Source of the DNA: Phialophora verrucosa
Lineage: Eukaryota; Ascomycota; Eurotiomycetes; Chaetothyriales; Herpotrichiellaceae
Assembly: GCA_002099365.1 (NCBI GenBank)
Contig: MSED01000008.1
Location: 558,001-622,000 of the forward strand
Length of the DNA stretch: 64,000 nt
Reading direction: 5' to 3'
Made by a program: the position numbers and the translations under genes
In this document: piece by piece, positions 1 through 10,857 of the stretch
Position numbering within the stretch: position 1 is the first letter of the stretch
How the letters are laid out: the number at the start of each line of letters is the position of its first letter
Notes under the pieces: generated by a model
Told to the model about the DNA's origin: nothing
Database searches by the model: none
Seen by the model: the letters and a program-made list of their open reading frames with translations, nothing else

Positions 1-566
1 ATCATGGTCCAATACACCCGACGGAGAACGGGTTCGCAATAAAATCCAACGTAGATGCCAGAAAAGAAGCTTCCCAATATCAGCGTTAGGATCCCAACAT
101 AATCTACCCTCAGCATGAGATTCTCAACTTCTTTCGAATGGCACATCATGGTGTGGTAACTGCAAGAAAGCAGCATAGTGATGATGGCGGCGTTGACTTG
201 GAGGCTGAAGACCGCATGGTCTGCTATCGATGCCTCTGAATAGAAATAGTTGAGGCCACCATGGACGAGAACTTGCCCGAGCATAAGACCGACAGCTGGC
301 ACAAGGTGAGTGTAGATGTTCAGTGATTCATTGTGAAGATGCCCGAGAGAAAGCAGGCAGGTGGTCCACGAGTTGGACACTGGTCGATATCCTGATCTGC
401 AGAAGCGGTTGTCTTGATACCATTCCGGCAGCTCTTCGAACCTAAGAAGCCTGTAGGGTTTTGACCTGAATGACTGTATCAAATTCTCCTGAAGGTTCGG
501 ATTACTTGGTGCCCGTGGTCGAACTAGTTTCTCCTTCGGTCGTCTATACGCCAAGATAAACGACAT
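1..566 (-). CDS. PAQR / haemolysin-III family membrane protein, 3' part missing
   Basis: The reading frame opens at an ATG at 566 and runs off the left edge after 188 codons, so only the N-terminal part is present. Near residues 45-85 it carries the family signature: LPEWYQDN, then GYRPVSNSW, then HNESLNIYTHL. A hydrophobic stretch and the conserved SYHTMMCHS segment follow, which match the first helices and metal-site region of AdipoR/Izh-type proteins. These are seven-helix membrane proteins; fungal Izh members are linked to zinc and lipid homeostasis. The substrate here is unknown. No intron is needed in the visible part. The family call is firm, the exact orthologue is not. Confidence 0.85.
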   Translation of the reverse strand, partial: MSFILAYRRPKEKLVRPRAPSNPNLQENLIQSFRSKPYRLLRFEELPEWYQDNRFCRSGYRPVSNSWTTCLLSLGHLHNESLNIYTHLVPAVGLMLGQVLVHGGLNYFYSEASIADHAVFSLQVNAAIITMLLSCSYHTMMCHSKEVENLMLRVDYVGILTLILGSFFSGIYVGFYCEPVLRRVYWTM

Positions 567-1957
567 GTTTACCCCTGATTACGAGCAGTGCCAGCCTCAG
601 GGGTCGAACTCAAGCGTCTTGACGTCGGGAGCGTGATAATTGGCAGCAGAGGGTTTGCCGGCTGGGTCGGCTTGGTGTATTCCCGAATGTCCTAACACAG
701 GAGAAGAAGATTTCACACGCGCGAAAATGCTGCAATTTGAAGTCCAGCCTCCGACGCGGGCTTGGGCTGGATCTGCAGATCGGACAACTTAGTGCTCGCT
801 TCCCCCAACAGCCCCAACCATTTCGCAGTGGCTCCTGGCAGCGGCAAGCCGGCGACTTCCGCGGTATTGCCGGTAACAACTTCGTCATCGCTCGCTTAAC
901 GTTTCGGCTGCACGATGCCACTGCTTCCCAGACTAAGCTTCAGACCGCACGTTGAGATGCCGGTTCATTTCGATACATGTACATAGTAGGCAGTATCGAT
1001 GCTGTTGCCTATTGTCGGTAGGAGGAATCTGGAGCAAGGCCCTGTCCGCAACTGATAGGAAAGAAATATCTGCTGGCACTTTGCTCCACGGTCGAACCGC
1101 TAAGTCGGACTGGTTGTCCGCCCAGCGACTGAGCCATATCTTCGTCCTCTCTTTTAAACCTTCTCCAATTGACGCCCTAACCACAGGCTGTGATTGTGCC
1201 GATGGTTAGTGCCATTTGGTCGCGACACTGTAAATTCGGGGCCTGGTATGCCCAAGTTTGGGCAAGGTCGAAGTCGAGGAGAAAATTCCTTGCTGAGGAT
1301 GGCCAAAAGAAGCTTACCTCGCATCGCAGTTGCGCCATCAATACATGGATGAAACCTTCCTTCCTGTCTCTCTGGAAATAACAGCGTCTCTTTCAGGTGG
1401 CTTGTCATTGAACATTGTTGTCCGAGTGTGTGAACATGCGAGGTAAAAGGCGTGGCGATTCGACTCGGAAGCTTGGCGGCGACACTGTATAAAGCAAGTG
1501 CGCGTAACTCTCACTTGGCTCTCACCGGCACCTCACTTCCATGTCTCGCCCATAACCATTGATCATCGTCCACCACGCCGTGTGTGCTTATCTAGATCTA
1601 GCTCTGCCTCTGCCTGAGTCGAGTGATTTCTAGTCTGACCGACTACCCTCCCACCAGACCATCCAGAACCTCCTAACGGTCAAGGATGGGATGAAACGTA
1701 CACGGCGCCAGCAGCCGTACGCGGCAAAAATCCACCTCCAGCAAAGGGTATCTCGTCCCAATGCATAAAGGCCCTGTTAGGAGACGCCAATCCTCTCGGC
1801 TGTCTCCAGTCCTTCCATGCTGTCATCTACAGTAGCAACCACTTGCCTTCCCAGGACACACCATAACAGTAATACCCAAGAGCGATACCTCCTCAGCAAA
1901 GGACGTTGTTCCCCTGCTCCTCATAAACAAGGCGCGGGTCTATTCATCATTCATCGT
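567..1957. other. Intergenic, no gene recognised
   Basis: This 1.4 kb lies between the start of the PAQR gene and the 3' end of the MFS gene. A TATAAAG box sits at 1488-1494, followed by pyrimidine-rich sequence, but no convincing reading frame follows it. Open frames of 60-100 codons occur on both strands and look random. Confidence 0.6.
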
Positions 1958-3779
1958 CTAGAGTGTGAACTTGAAGACCTTCTGTGTGAGTGTCCCACCA
2001 CTTGCAGCATGCACGGCTGACTCCGCATGTCCGCCCATGCGATCGATCTTTCGGTTCAGGCGAACAAGGTAGAACCGAATGACCACAGCTGTGGCGCCGC
2101 AGAGGAAAACAGCGACAGTCAAGACGGAACCGCCCATATAATAGCGAGGCTTGTCGCCATCCGGGAAGAGGTAGGAGGTGTAGAAATGCGTGGCCCCTCC
2201 GCTCATCAGGTTGACAATGGCAAGAGAAGCGGCTCTTTTTGACCTTGGTCGTGGTATGGACGATGATACCCATGCGTAGTTGACGTTGTACACACTGATT
2301 CCTGTTAGAAAAGAGCTCACTCCGTTTGAAGGCAGCCGCACTTACGCATAAACGCCGAACAGCGTGAGAAAGATCGAAAAGTACCTCAATCCAAAGCCAG
2401 GGACCGTCATGGCCATAATATTCCCAATGAGTGACGACACGAGAGGCACTGCAATGTGGAAGCACCTTTCGTTGTAGTGTGCGGATGAGAACGCAACTGC
2501 GACTGATCCGACAAATGCAACGGCATAGGGTGGTGCGGTCAATAACAGGGTCACCACATTGGACTTCCCCAAGGTCTTCAAGACACTCGGCAGGAAGTAG
2601 GTGATTGATTGACCGGTCGTCCTGAGACAAGTCAGCACAGGCACAATGTTCAAGCTTTAAAACTTACAGCATCATTTGCATGAAGGTGAAAAGATAAGTC
2701 ACTGGGTCGCGCAGGGCTTGGCCGACACCCCACCAAACTCCAGACTCATCTTCGTCGACGATGCCGGCGACCTCATCGGATAGCCGCCATTCAGCGAACA
2801 GCTGCTCCTTCTTCGACAGCCAGCGGGTATTGCGTGGATAGTCCGGGAACAGTGGAATGGCGCAGAGGCCCACCACAACGGTGGCGGCGCCCTCTATGAT
2901 GAAGAGCCATCGCCAGCTGGCGTAGCCGGCAACATCGTCCATGCCGCCAATGATTCCTGCGGCGATGAGCCCGCCAAAGCAGGATGACAGGATGTTTCCC
3001 GCTTGCAGAGCGTCAGTAGCAGAGCAAGGGAGATAGAGACATCGTGTGCTTACCATACAGGAACGCGATACGCTTCCCCAGCTCCTCCTTCTTATACCAG
3101 CAAGAGAGTAAGAAGATCAGTCCAGGCAGAAAGGGTCCCTCCACCACACCGATGAAGAACCTCACAGCCATGATGGAGTGAAAGTTGTGCAAGAAACCTT
3201 GACACATCGAGACCACGCCCCAAGCGCAGGTCACCAGAGGAAGGTACAATGAGGGCCTGACAAGGGGGAGGATCGCATTCGAGGGCAATTGTGTGAGGGT
3301 ATAACCCTGCATGAGGTCATCAGCATCCTAGCCGCGGTATTGATAAGTCCTCGCTACTCACGACATAGAAGATCATGAGCACGGTATTATACTCCGAGTT
3401 TGTCATGTTCAGATCGTCTGTCAGCCCTGCGATCTTTGCGTTGGCAATGGAGTTCCTGGAAGACGTCAGCAACAATCATACAAACACTCCCACAACACTC
3501 TTACCTGTCGAGGATATTGAGCCAAAACATCAGGATGACGATCGGCATCAGTCGGTAGTCCATCTTGCGGACAACATTCTTCTCCAGCTGTTCTTGCTCT
3601 TCCTTTGTCAAATGAGCAATCTCCACTGGAAGTGGGATGCGGTCCGTGATGGCAAGAAGCTCTGTTGGCTTCTTGAGGTCTTCCACGTCAAGCTGATGCT
3701 CGAGCATGGTTACTTCCGGCGACTTTGTGTGAGACATGTTGCCAGGGATGTGGATTGGGCCTTGTGACTTGCCAGCCAC
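1958..3779 (-). CDS. MFS transporter, Dal5/anion:cation symporter type
   Basis: Six exons give a 522-residue protein: 3779-3505, 3455-3362, 3306-3054, 3001-2668, 2621-2346 and 2294-1958. All junctions are GT/AG and phase is kept. The last junction uses the second AG at 2296-2295, because the nearer AG breaks the frame. The protein has a cytosolic N terminus, a first helix after RKMDYRLMP, the loop GVVEGPFLPGLIFLLSCWY, a central loop with WRLSDE, and late helices ending near PRYYMGG. This pattern fits the fungal allantoate/nicotinate/vitamin permease branch, a plasma-membrane importer. The substrate cannot be read from sequence. An alternative start is 42 bases downstream at 3737. It is divergent from the NRPS-like gene, which suggests but does not prove a link. 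Confidence 0.85.
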
Positions 3780-4507
3780 CGTCGATTATCGTGTTTGGCG
3801 TGGCTCGAGGTAAAGATTCCTTCATGACTACGACGGTCGTTCGAGCCGTCTTTATACTTCGCAATCCTCTTCATTTTCCGAGCTTGTCTGGGGAAGACTG
3901 CCATTCGGCCTGCCGCGCCAAGAGCGAGAGTCAGTCTCGGACTCATTGTCTAGAGACTTCGGCCAATCCCCACGGGGATAACAAGTCGCCAAGCACCTGT
4001 CGAGCTTGAGCAGTGAAGGTTGCAATCACACCCAAGAGCAGCTACCAACTTACCCCTTGACTAGTTGAGGCGGCACAGCCTCGTCATCCTTCCGTCGGCT
4101 CATCGGGTCGGTATCTACGATAGTACTGAGGGTGATTGTCGACCTCAGGCAGTGCTTGGCTTCAGTGTCGGCAAGACTCCAAATTCCCCTCACCGGGCCA
4201 TAGTCGCCCGTCTCAGACACAGCGCCCGGCTACATGATATCCATCCGACGGTATTTCACAGCCTTTCCCGAATGCATCGCCGGAGGACTTGGCGCACTCA
4301 CACACCCAAAGCCGCCGATCGGGCCAGCAATTGCGGATACAACCCTGAACGATCAATTCGCCCCACCAGAACGAACATCCTGTCCGAGGACTGATTCGTG
4401 CCTTAGGTGCTCAGAGCGGAACATTGTATATGTTCCCTCGAACACCCGCCGAGTATTGAGGCCCAACAACGCAGCCAGGGAAACACACTAGATACCCTAC
4501 AGACAGA
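3780..4507. promoter_or_regulatory. Shared divergent promoter of MFS and NRPS-like genes
   Basis: The 728 bases separate two ATG codons reading outward, so both promoters must lie here. No clear TATA box or repeated operator stands out. Confidence 0.5.
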
Positions 4508-7500
4508 ATGGCGTCCATTGAGACGATGATATCACCTGTACCTATCTCCAAAGTGAGCTCAGTCACCTCGACGACAGTACAACCGCCCACGCCGCCATTG
4601 TCACCGCCCCTACCGACCCCCAGGACCATTACGGAATTGATCTCTCTCAGGGCGCGAGAATTGCCTGACGAGCCAATCTTCGGGTATCCCTCAGACAAGC
4701 TCGAATACCTCGAATACACATACTCCGACCTGGTGAGAATATCGTCTCAAGTAGCGCGAAGCTATGCCAAATGCCTGCCGGTGCGGGACGACTCACGGCA
4801 AGACGCACATGTCGTGGCCCTACTAGGACCGTCCAATCTGGATTATTTCTTCACCTTGCTGGCTCTCTCCAGGCTGGGCTTCACGGTCCTTTTCCTGTCG
4901 ACAAGGATATCCGAAGCCGCGTATCTGTCTCTGCTGAACGCCACCAGATGCCGGCATATTGTTGTCGACGCATCGTTTCGAAAGACCGCCAGAGCACTGG
5001 CATCCGTCAAGCATGACCTGGATGTCATCGACATCGTATCCCAGGACTGGAACATGGCGCGACAACCAGCAGGTGACATCCAGGAAGTAGCAGACCTAGC
5101 GCCAGAATTGGACTTGGACGCCGAATCTGTAAAGGTCGCGTGGATCATCCATTCCTCTGGCTCGACCGGCCTTCCCAAACCCATCTATCAAACCCACAAA
5201 GCTGCTCTCCGCAATTACGAGAACAGTCTGAGAATGCGCGGCTTCGTCACGCTGCCGCTGTTCCACGCCTTCGGCCTCAGTAACGTCTTCCGGGGCATCA
5301 CCACGGTCAAGAAGATATACATGTACAACGCTAGCCTCCCGTTGACTAGCCGAACGCTCCTCAAGATTTTGACAGACCACAAGTTTGAGATCTTCCTTGC
5401 CGTACCATATGCGCTCAAGCTCCTAAGCGAGACGCAAGAAGGCATCGACGCGCTGGCAGCCTTGAAGGTGGTCATGTTCGGCGGTTCGGCATGTCCGGAT
5501 GCTTTGGGCGACCTATTGACCGAAGGTGGAGTCAACCTCGTCAGTCACTATGGAACCACGGAGACGGGTCAGCTTATGACATCCTTCAGGCCTGCGGGCG
5601 ACAAAGCTTGGAGTTACGTCCGAGAACATGAGGGGCTTGAGCCCTACTTGCGCATGGAGCCCAAAGGCGGGAACTTGTACGAGCTCTGTGTTTTGCATGG
5701 GTGGCCGTCGAAGGTAGCGACGAATCGCGATGACGGCTCCTATGCAACCAAGGACCTTTTCGAGCCACACCCGTCCATAAAGGGTGCATGGAAGTATTCT
5801 GGCCGGTTGGACGATACGATTGTCTTGGTCAACGGCGAGAAGGCCATCCCCATCGCGATGGAGCAGGCACTCCGGCAGAATAAGCTCGTTAGAGAGGCTG
5901 TCATGTTTGGAGCTGGTAAGAGCCAGCTGGGCATGATGGTCATTGCTGCCGAGCCGGCGGGAGCCATGCAGGCAGAGGACGTGATTGATGCAATATGGCC
6001 AACCGTCGTGGCGGAGAACAAGCCACTACCCGCTTACGCACAACTGTCAAGAGATATGATCCGAGTGTTGCCTGCTGATACTGCCTACCCTTCTACCGAT
6101 AAGGGTTCGCTGATGCGTCAGGCTTTCTACCGAGCTTTCGAGAAGGAGATTGAAGAGGTATACCGTCAGGAGGAGTCGAGACTGGGTGGCACTCTTGTGC
6201 TCTCCGAACCTGGACTGCGGGAGTTCCTCCGAGCGCAACTCCTGGATACTTGTCCACAACACGATGATTCAATCCTGACTGACAACATCGACTTGTTCTC
6301 TCTGGGTGTCGACTCCCTGCAATCGACGAGGCTTCGTGCCAAGGTCCTGAAGGAAATCCAACTGAATGGAAACACATTACCTCATAACGTCGTTTTTGAG
6401 TACCCAACTATCGCCAAACTGGCAGCTGCCATCATCAATATCCGTGACCGCAAGTCCATCGAGGTCGGGGACATCGTCGAGGAAATGGAACAGCTTGTGG
6501 TGAAATACAGCATCTTCCCTCAGCACGTGCCTGTGCCACGAAAATCTCCAGGTAACTGTGTCGTGGTGACTGGCGCTACTGGCTCACTCGGTGCGCACCT
6601 TGTCGCACAGCTCGTTCTCCGAGAAGACATCTCTGAAGTCTGCTGCCTGGTGCGTGCAAGCTCAGGGACTTCTGCTAGCCATCGGGTTATTAAGTCAATG
6701 CGCGACAGAGCGGTCTACCACGCCATTCCCCTTGAAGCCCGCCGCAAGATCACCTGCTATGCATCTGACTTGTCGAAACAAGATCTAGGCTTGGGTAACG
6801 CCCTCTATGCCAGCATTGCGGAGAAGATAACGAGTCTCGTGCATTGCGCGTGGTCTGTTAACTTCAACAAGAACCTCAGCAGTTTCGAGGCGGATTGCAT
6901 TGCGGGAGCACGGAACTTGATGCTTTTGTGCCTATCAGCAAAACAGATGACTCCGGCGTCTTTCAACTTCTGCTCATCGGTCTCCACTGTTGCGAGCACT
7001 CCGGGCGACAGTGTTCCTGAAGCATTGCCCGAGAGCTTCAAGTGCGCACAGGGAATGGGCTATGCACAGTCGAAGCTTGTGACCGAGCATATCATCACGC
7101 AAGCAGGTGCCAAAACGGGCATGCAGGCTCGTGTCCTTCGCGTCGGTCAGATCATTGCTGACAGTCAACACGGCATTTGGAACGACACGGAAGCCATTCC
7201 CTTGATGCTGCAGGCCGCCACCACGATTGGAGCGCTCCCAGCTCTAGATGAATCTCCTCGTTGGCTGCCTGTCGATAACGTTGCCGCAACCGTGATGGAT
7301 ATCTCTCTTTCGGACACAACGCAGTCGGTGTTTAACGTCGTCAACCCACGTTCTTTTCATTGGACCAACGACCTTCTCCCTGCACTCCGTTGCGCGGGTC
7401 TCTCGTTCGCTCAGGTCAATCAGCGAGAGTGGATCCGTCGACTGCGTGTTTCAAATCCAGATCCCGAACTGAACCCGACCATCAAGCTGATAGAGTTCTT

Positions 7501-8287
7501 CGCAAGCAAGTATGACAACGATGTCACGACCAGAAGGAACCTGCATTACGTGACAAGCGCAGCAGAAAATATCTCTCCGGGGCTTGGAAGCGTCCCTGCC
7601 TTGTCTCAAGAGCTGGTGCAGAAGTTCGTTCGGCATTTCCTAAGCACCAGCTGGGCGCCCAAATGTCCTGGGATACTCAACATCCCTAACTCATCAAGCC
7701 GCCTGATTGTTCTGTCAGGGCCATGTGGCGTCGGCAAGAGCACACTTGCTTGTAGCCTGGCCGAGTCTCTTGCCTGTCCAGTTATTGAGGGTGACGTAAT
7801 TCACGACGCCATTGCGATTGCGAAGATGAGCCAGGGTATCCCTTTGACCTCGCTCGACAGGCAAATCTGGCTCAGTCGGATCAAGGTCGACGTCCTGGAA
7901 CGCATTCGAGCAAGGCAGTTTGTTCGAGGTCAGCAGGCGCAGGCCGCCGATTCCATTGCTGGGGACATCATTTTGACATGCTCTGCCCTTGCTCGATCTC
8001 ACCGTAATGCATTGAGAGATATCCTATCCACAACATGTATTACAGACAAAGAGGCAGGGGTAGGCTCCATCAGGACAGTCTTTGTCGCGTTGCAAGCCAG
8101 CGAGGACGAATTGGTGAGAAGAGTCGCCGGACGAAAGGGACATTATATGAAGGCCGATATGGTAAGGTCTCAATTGCAGACGATAGAAAGGCCAGAGGTC
8201 GACGAAGTGGATGTCCTGCCTGTTGATACCGAGCAAGAAAGGCAGTTGGTGTTTGAGGAGGTTGTGTTTGGGTTGAAGGGCATGTAG
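4508..8287 (+). CDS. NRPS-like A-T-R enzyme fused to a gluconokinase-type domain
   Basis: A single 1259-residue frame. The adenylation domain (about 40-545) has HSSGSTGLPKP near 215, YGTTETG, the GRLDD motif and a late STDKGS lysine motif. The carrier domain has LGVDSL with the phosphopantetheine serine near 603. A thioester reductase follows, with GATGSLGAH near 689 and YAQSK near 852-856. So far this matches fungal carboxylic-acid reductases, which load an acid as AMP ester, bind it as thioester and release aldehyde or alcohol. The last 190 residues add a P-loop GPCGVGKST (about 1071), EGDVIHD, AKMSQGIPL and RKGHYMKADMVRSQ near 1208, in the order and length of gluconokinase (GntK). Substrates are unknown. 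The fusion is in one uninterrupted frame, so it is not a splice guess. Confidence 0.93.
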   Translation: MASIETMISPVPISKVSSVTSTTVQPPTPPLSPPLPTPRTITELISLRARELPDEPIFGYPSDKLEYLEYTYSDLVRISSQVARSYAKCLPVRDDSRQDAHVVALLGPSNLDYFFTLLALSRLGFTVLFLSTRISEAAYLSLLNATRCRHIVVDASFRKTARALASVKHDLDVIDIVSQDWNMARQPAGDIQEVADLAPELDLDAESVKVAWIIHSSGSTGLPKPIYQTHKAALRNYENSLRMRGFVTLPLFHAFGLSNVFRGITTVKKIYMYNASLPLTSRTLLKILTDHKFEIFLAVPYALKLLSETQEGIDALAALKVVMFGGSACPDALGDLLTEGGVNLVSHYGTTETGQLMTSFRPAGDKAWSYVREHEGLEPYLRMEPKGGNLYELCVLHGWPSKVATNRDDGSYATKDLFEPHPSIKGAWKYSGRLDDTIVLVNGEKAIPIAMEQALRQNKLVREAVMFGAGKSQLGMMVIAAEPAGAMQAEDVIDAIWPTVVAENKPLPAYAQLSRDMIRVLPADTAYPSTDKGSLMRQAFYRAFEKEIEEVYRQEESRLGGTLVLSEPGLREFLRAQLLDTCPQHDDSILTDNIDLFSLGVDSLQSTRLRAKVLKEIQLNGNTLPHNVVFEYPTIAKLAAAIINIRDRKSIEVGDIVEEMEQLVVKYSIFPQHVPVPRKSPGNCVVVTGATGSLGAHLVAQLVLREDISEVCCLVRASSGTSASHRVIKSMRDRAVYHAIPLEARRKITCYASDLSKQDLGLGNALYASIAEKITSLVHCAWSVNFNKNLSSFEADCIAGARNLMLLCLSAKQMTPASFNFCSSVSTVASTPGDSVPEALPESFKCAQGMGYAQSKLVTEHIITQAGAKTGMQARVLRVGQIIADSQHGIWNDTEAIPLMLQAATTIGALPALDESPRWLPVDNVAATVMDISLSDTTQSVFNVVNPRSFHWTNDLLPALRCAGLSFAQVNQREWIRRLRVSNPDPELNPTIKLIEFFASKYDNDVTTRRNLHYVTSAAENISPGLGSVPALSQELVQKFVRHFLSTSWAPKCPGILNIPNSSSRLIVLSGPCGVGKSTLACSLAESLACPVIEGDVIHDAIAIAKMSQGIPLTSLDRQIWLSRIKVDVLERIRARQFVRGQQAQAADSIAGDIILTCSALARSHRNALRDILSTTCITDKEAGVGSIRTVFVALQASEDELVRRVAGRKGHYMKADMVRSQLQTIERPEVDEVDVLPVDTEQERQLVFEEVVFGLKGM

Positions 8288-8392
8288 ACGGCACCATGTC
8301 GATATCCACCAGATGCTCGGGCCTTTGGTCATCTGACGTGGTTCGAGCAGTACCACTGCAAGTTTAGGTAGAATAGACATGAGACATGATCA

Positions 8393-10339
8393 TCAGCCTA
8401 GATCTTCCGATAACAGCTTGAAAATATTCGTTGTTTTCGCCGAGACAGCCTTTGTCTCACTCCGACCTTCTCTTTTCCTCTTCTTCTTTTGCTTGGCTGA
8501 GATCCACGCCGCCTCGTCGTACTCAATACTAGTATCCTCGTTTTGCCGAGCTGGTGCCGATGTTTCAGCCGCGAAATCAGGCTGCGTTTCCGGCTCAAGG
8601 ACACCATTCAGACACCTGATTGTCCACTTCCGTGTCTCCATATCTGCTTCACTCAGCTTGCGACGCAAGTGAGGTATGTCGAGGAACAGGTCCGCTATAG
8701 AGGGCATACTAGGCAATGCATTGTGAAGACTTGCTATTGCTTTTGACAGTTGTTCGTTGTCGCCAGGATCTGGAGATGCCACAGCTGCAGAATCAGAATA
8801 GTCCTGGGTTTGATTTTTGACGTAACTTGTAATTTGACAGAGCATTCTGAGAGAGTAGAGCACCGCCTGGATATTTGCTAAGAGGTGGATATCCTCCCAA
8901 GAGATCCTCGGAGATGACTGAGGCTGCCCGAAAAGTCGAGTAACTTGTGCTGTTGTCGTTGGGGATTTGTTCAGTTTCACTTTTTCTTGGTGCACCATGT
9001 GAATGGCAACTGTGTGCCAGGTTGAAAGCGCCGTTGTGTTAATGACTGCCGGACTTGAATTGGCAGGCGGGATGTATGTGGCGAGCAGTGCTTCCAGTTC
9101 AGCCATTTGAGAAATGGCTTCGGATGGCTTGAGAGCTGGCACTATGGCAGATGCGATCCGTTGTCCTTTCCTGGCATATTCTGTGACAGGAGTGGGTAGT
9201 CTGGATCTGTCACCTTTTGACATTGCCGAGGACGATAGCAGGGTATACCCGAGTTGTCGAATTCCTGCTCCATACGACCATGACGAGTCACGTTGTGGAT
9301 CTTCTAAGATGGGAGTCAAATATACATGAGGCGAGTCGCCAAACCCAACAATCAGCTCTGCGGTACGGGGATCAATGCCGTCCAATTCGGGCTGCGTGTT
9401 GGCAGAAACTGGCACCGATGGCAGAAACTCTTCTAGAAATGTAGTGTACTCGCTCCTCTTTTTGTGCAGCCTGGATGGATCTTTGGCCCGCTCCAGAATG
9501 ACTGCGGTGGAGACGCTGGGGTCGAGAAAGCGCTCAAACCCAAAATCAAAGATGGACTCGATGTTCATCCTCGATGCACTGTGTGCTGGGTCTAGACTGA
9601 GGACTGTGAACCTTGAGTCCTTCGACCCAAACTTCTGTGGCTTCTTCTCAAGCGAATTGAGCAGCGCCACACAGCCTCTCCCACCAAGCTCATGGACTGC
9701 TAGATCCGTGTCGTTCGTCAGGATTGCCACCGCCTCTGCGGAGGCTTGAGCAGCCAGAGCACAGTACAGATCTGCCTCACCAGGGACGACGTGGACGCAT
9801 TTCATCCATTGACTGTCGGCCGTTCGCAGAGCCTCGATGACACTGGCTACCATGAATGGTGGAGCTGGAGGTGTCGACCTTCTCGTCGAAATCCCGGAGG
9901 TCTCCCAGAGCGCCTTCTCAAAATCTCGCACTCCAGCAGAAGAAGCCGTAAGGGGTGGGAAGTCCGTTTGGGTCTTTCGGCAGACCTCCAACTGTTGGCG
10001 CACCTTCTCCATGCGGTCGAGACGGACTTCTCGTTTCGACTTGGGCAGTCCTCCATCGAAGAAGATATGGGTGATGCGGACGCCGTGAGTTTGAAGATCG
10101 TCGAGAACGCGAAGGACCCCTTGATTGATTTCGTCGTAAGTTGGTGGCAGAGTAAGAGAAGTGAGAGAGTTGACACAATACCATGCCAGCAGCTTGTTAT
10201 ACACATAGTATACCAGCGAAGGCCCGTCAATTATCAAGGTTCCAAAGTGGACTGTATCTGCGGTCGTCTGAGGTGAGGTGCCAAGAATAATGCGTTCGGC
10301 GTAGGGGAGAAGATCGTGCAACAGCCGGTGTATCCCCAT
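8393..10339 (-). CDS. Asteroid/XPG-like nuclease-fold protein
   Basis: An intronless 648-residue protein starts at the ATG at 10339. The N terminus MGIHRLLHDLLPYAE followed by LIIDGPSLVYYVY is the XPG-N/PIN start. IFFDGGLPKSKREVRLDRM and the acidic VPGEADLYCA with LTNDTDLAVHE match the XPG-I acidic cluster. The order and spacing fit the fungal asteroid group, which shares the FEN1/XPG fold; nuclease activity is often uncertain there. The C terminus is Lys/Arg-rich (KQKKKRKREGR), which may be a nuclear signal. The gene is convergent with the NRPS-like gene, with only about 105 bases between stops. Its presence between metabolic genes does not suggest a biosynthetic role. Confidence 0.85.
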   Translation of the reverse strand: MGIHRLLHDLLPYAERIILGTSPQTTADTVHFGTLIIDGPSLVYYVYNKLLAWYCVNSLTSLTLPPTYDEINQGVLRVLDDLQTHGVRITHIFFDGGLPKSKREVRLDRMEKVRQQLEVCRKTQTDFPPLTASSAGVRDFEKALWETSGISTRRSTPPAPPFMVASVIEALRTADSQWMKCVHVVPGEADLYCALAAQASAEAVAILTNDTDLAVHELGGRGCVALLNSLEKKPQKFGSKDSRFTVLSLDPAHSASRMNIESIFDFGFERFLDPSVSTAVILERAKDPSRLHKKRSEYTTFLEEFLPSVPVSANTQPELDGIDPRTAELIVGFGDSPHVYLTPILEDPQRDSSWSYGAGIRQLGYTLLSSSAMSKGDRSRLPTPVTEYARKGQRIASAIVPALKPSEAISQMAELEALLATYIPPANSSPAVINTTALSTWHTVAIHMVHQEKVKLNKSPTTTAQVTRLFGQPQSSPRISWEDIHLLANIQAVLYSLRMLCQITSYVKNQTQDYSDSAAVASPDPGDNEQLSKAIASLHNALPSMPSIADLFLDIPHLRRKLSEADMETRKWTIRCLNGVLEPETQPDFAAETSAPARQNEDTSIEYDEAAWISAKQKKKRKREGRSETKAVSAKTTNIFKLLSEDLG

Positions 10340-10857
10340 GGCTTCAGAGTAAACACCGGCATCTCAGCAGGAGAGAAGCTGCACCTGTTGATGGAATGAG
10401 ATTGTCGTGATTGTTCGACTGACATGATGGAAACTCGCAGGCCAAGGAAATTTGACTGCGCTTCCTGCAAAGTACTTTGCCGTACCGTTCCACCGAGCAT
10501 TGCCGCGTTCACGAGAGTCCTGCTCCGCCGTTTATGACCGCTAGTGTTTTTGGGTTTTTGCACCTACTTACTTCCCTTAACCTCAAAGCCGCTTCAAGGA
10601 GCATACACGATTCCTCTCTGAAAAGATGTGGATGTATTGAAGCTGCCAGTGCCTAAATTCTACAGAAGCTTACGTCCACCTCGCCGCTCCATGTCGTCAA
10701 ATCTTGACCGGCGCAACAGAACTATCCTTGTGTTTCCCACTCTTTGCCGACCCCCAAAACACCAGTTCCAATTCCATGCATCAGATGATCACAGCTTTGA
10801 TCGCAAGCGGGACGATTCTGCCATCATCTCAGTCTTCGTACAGATACTCAGAGGCGC
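10340..10857. other. Intergenic, 5' flank of the asteroid-like gene
   Basis: It holds the promoter of the minus-strand gene to the left and the 3' flank of the monooxygenase. I see no gene in it. Confidence 0.5.
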
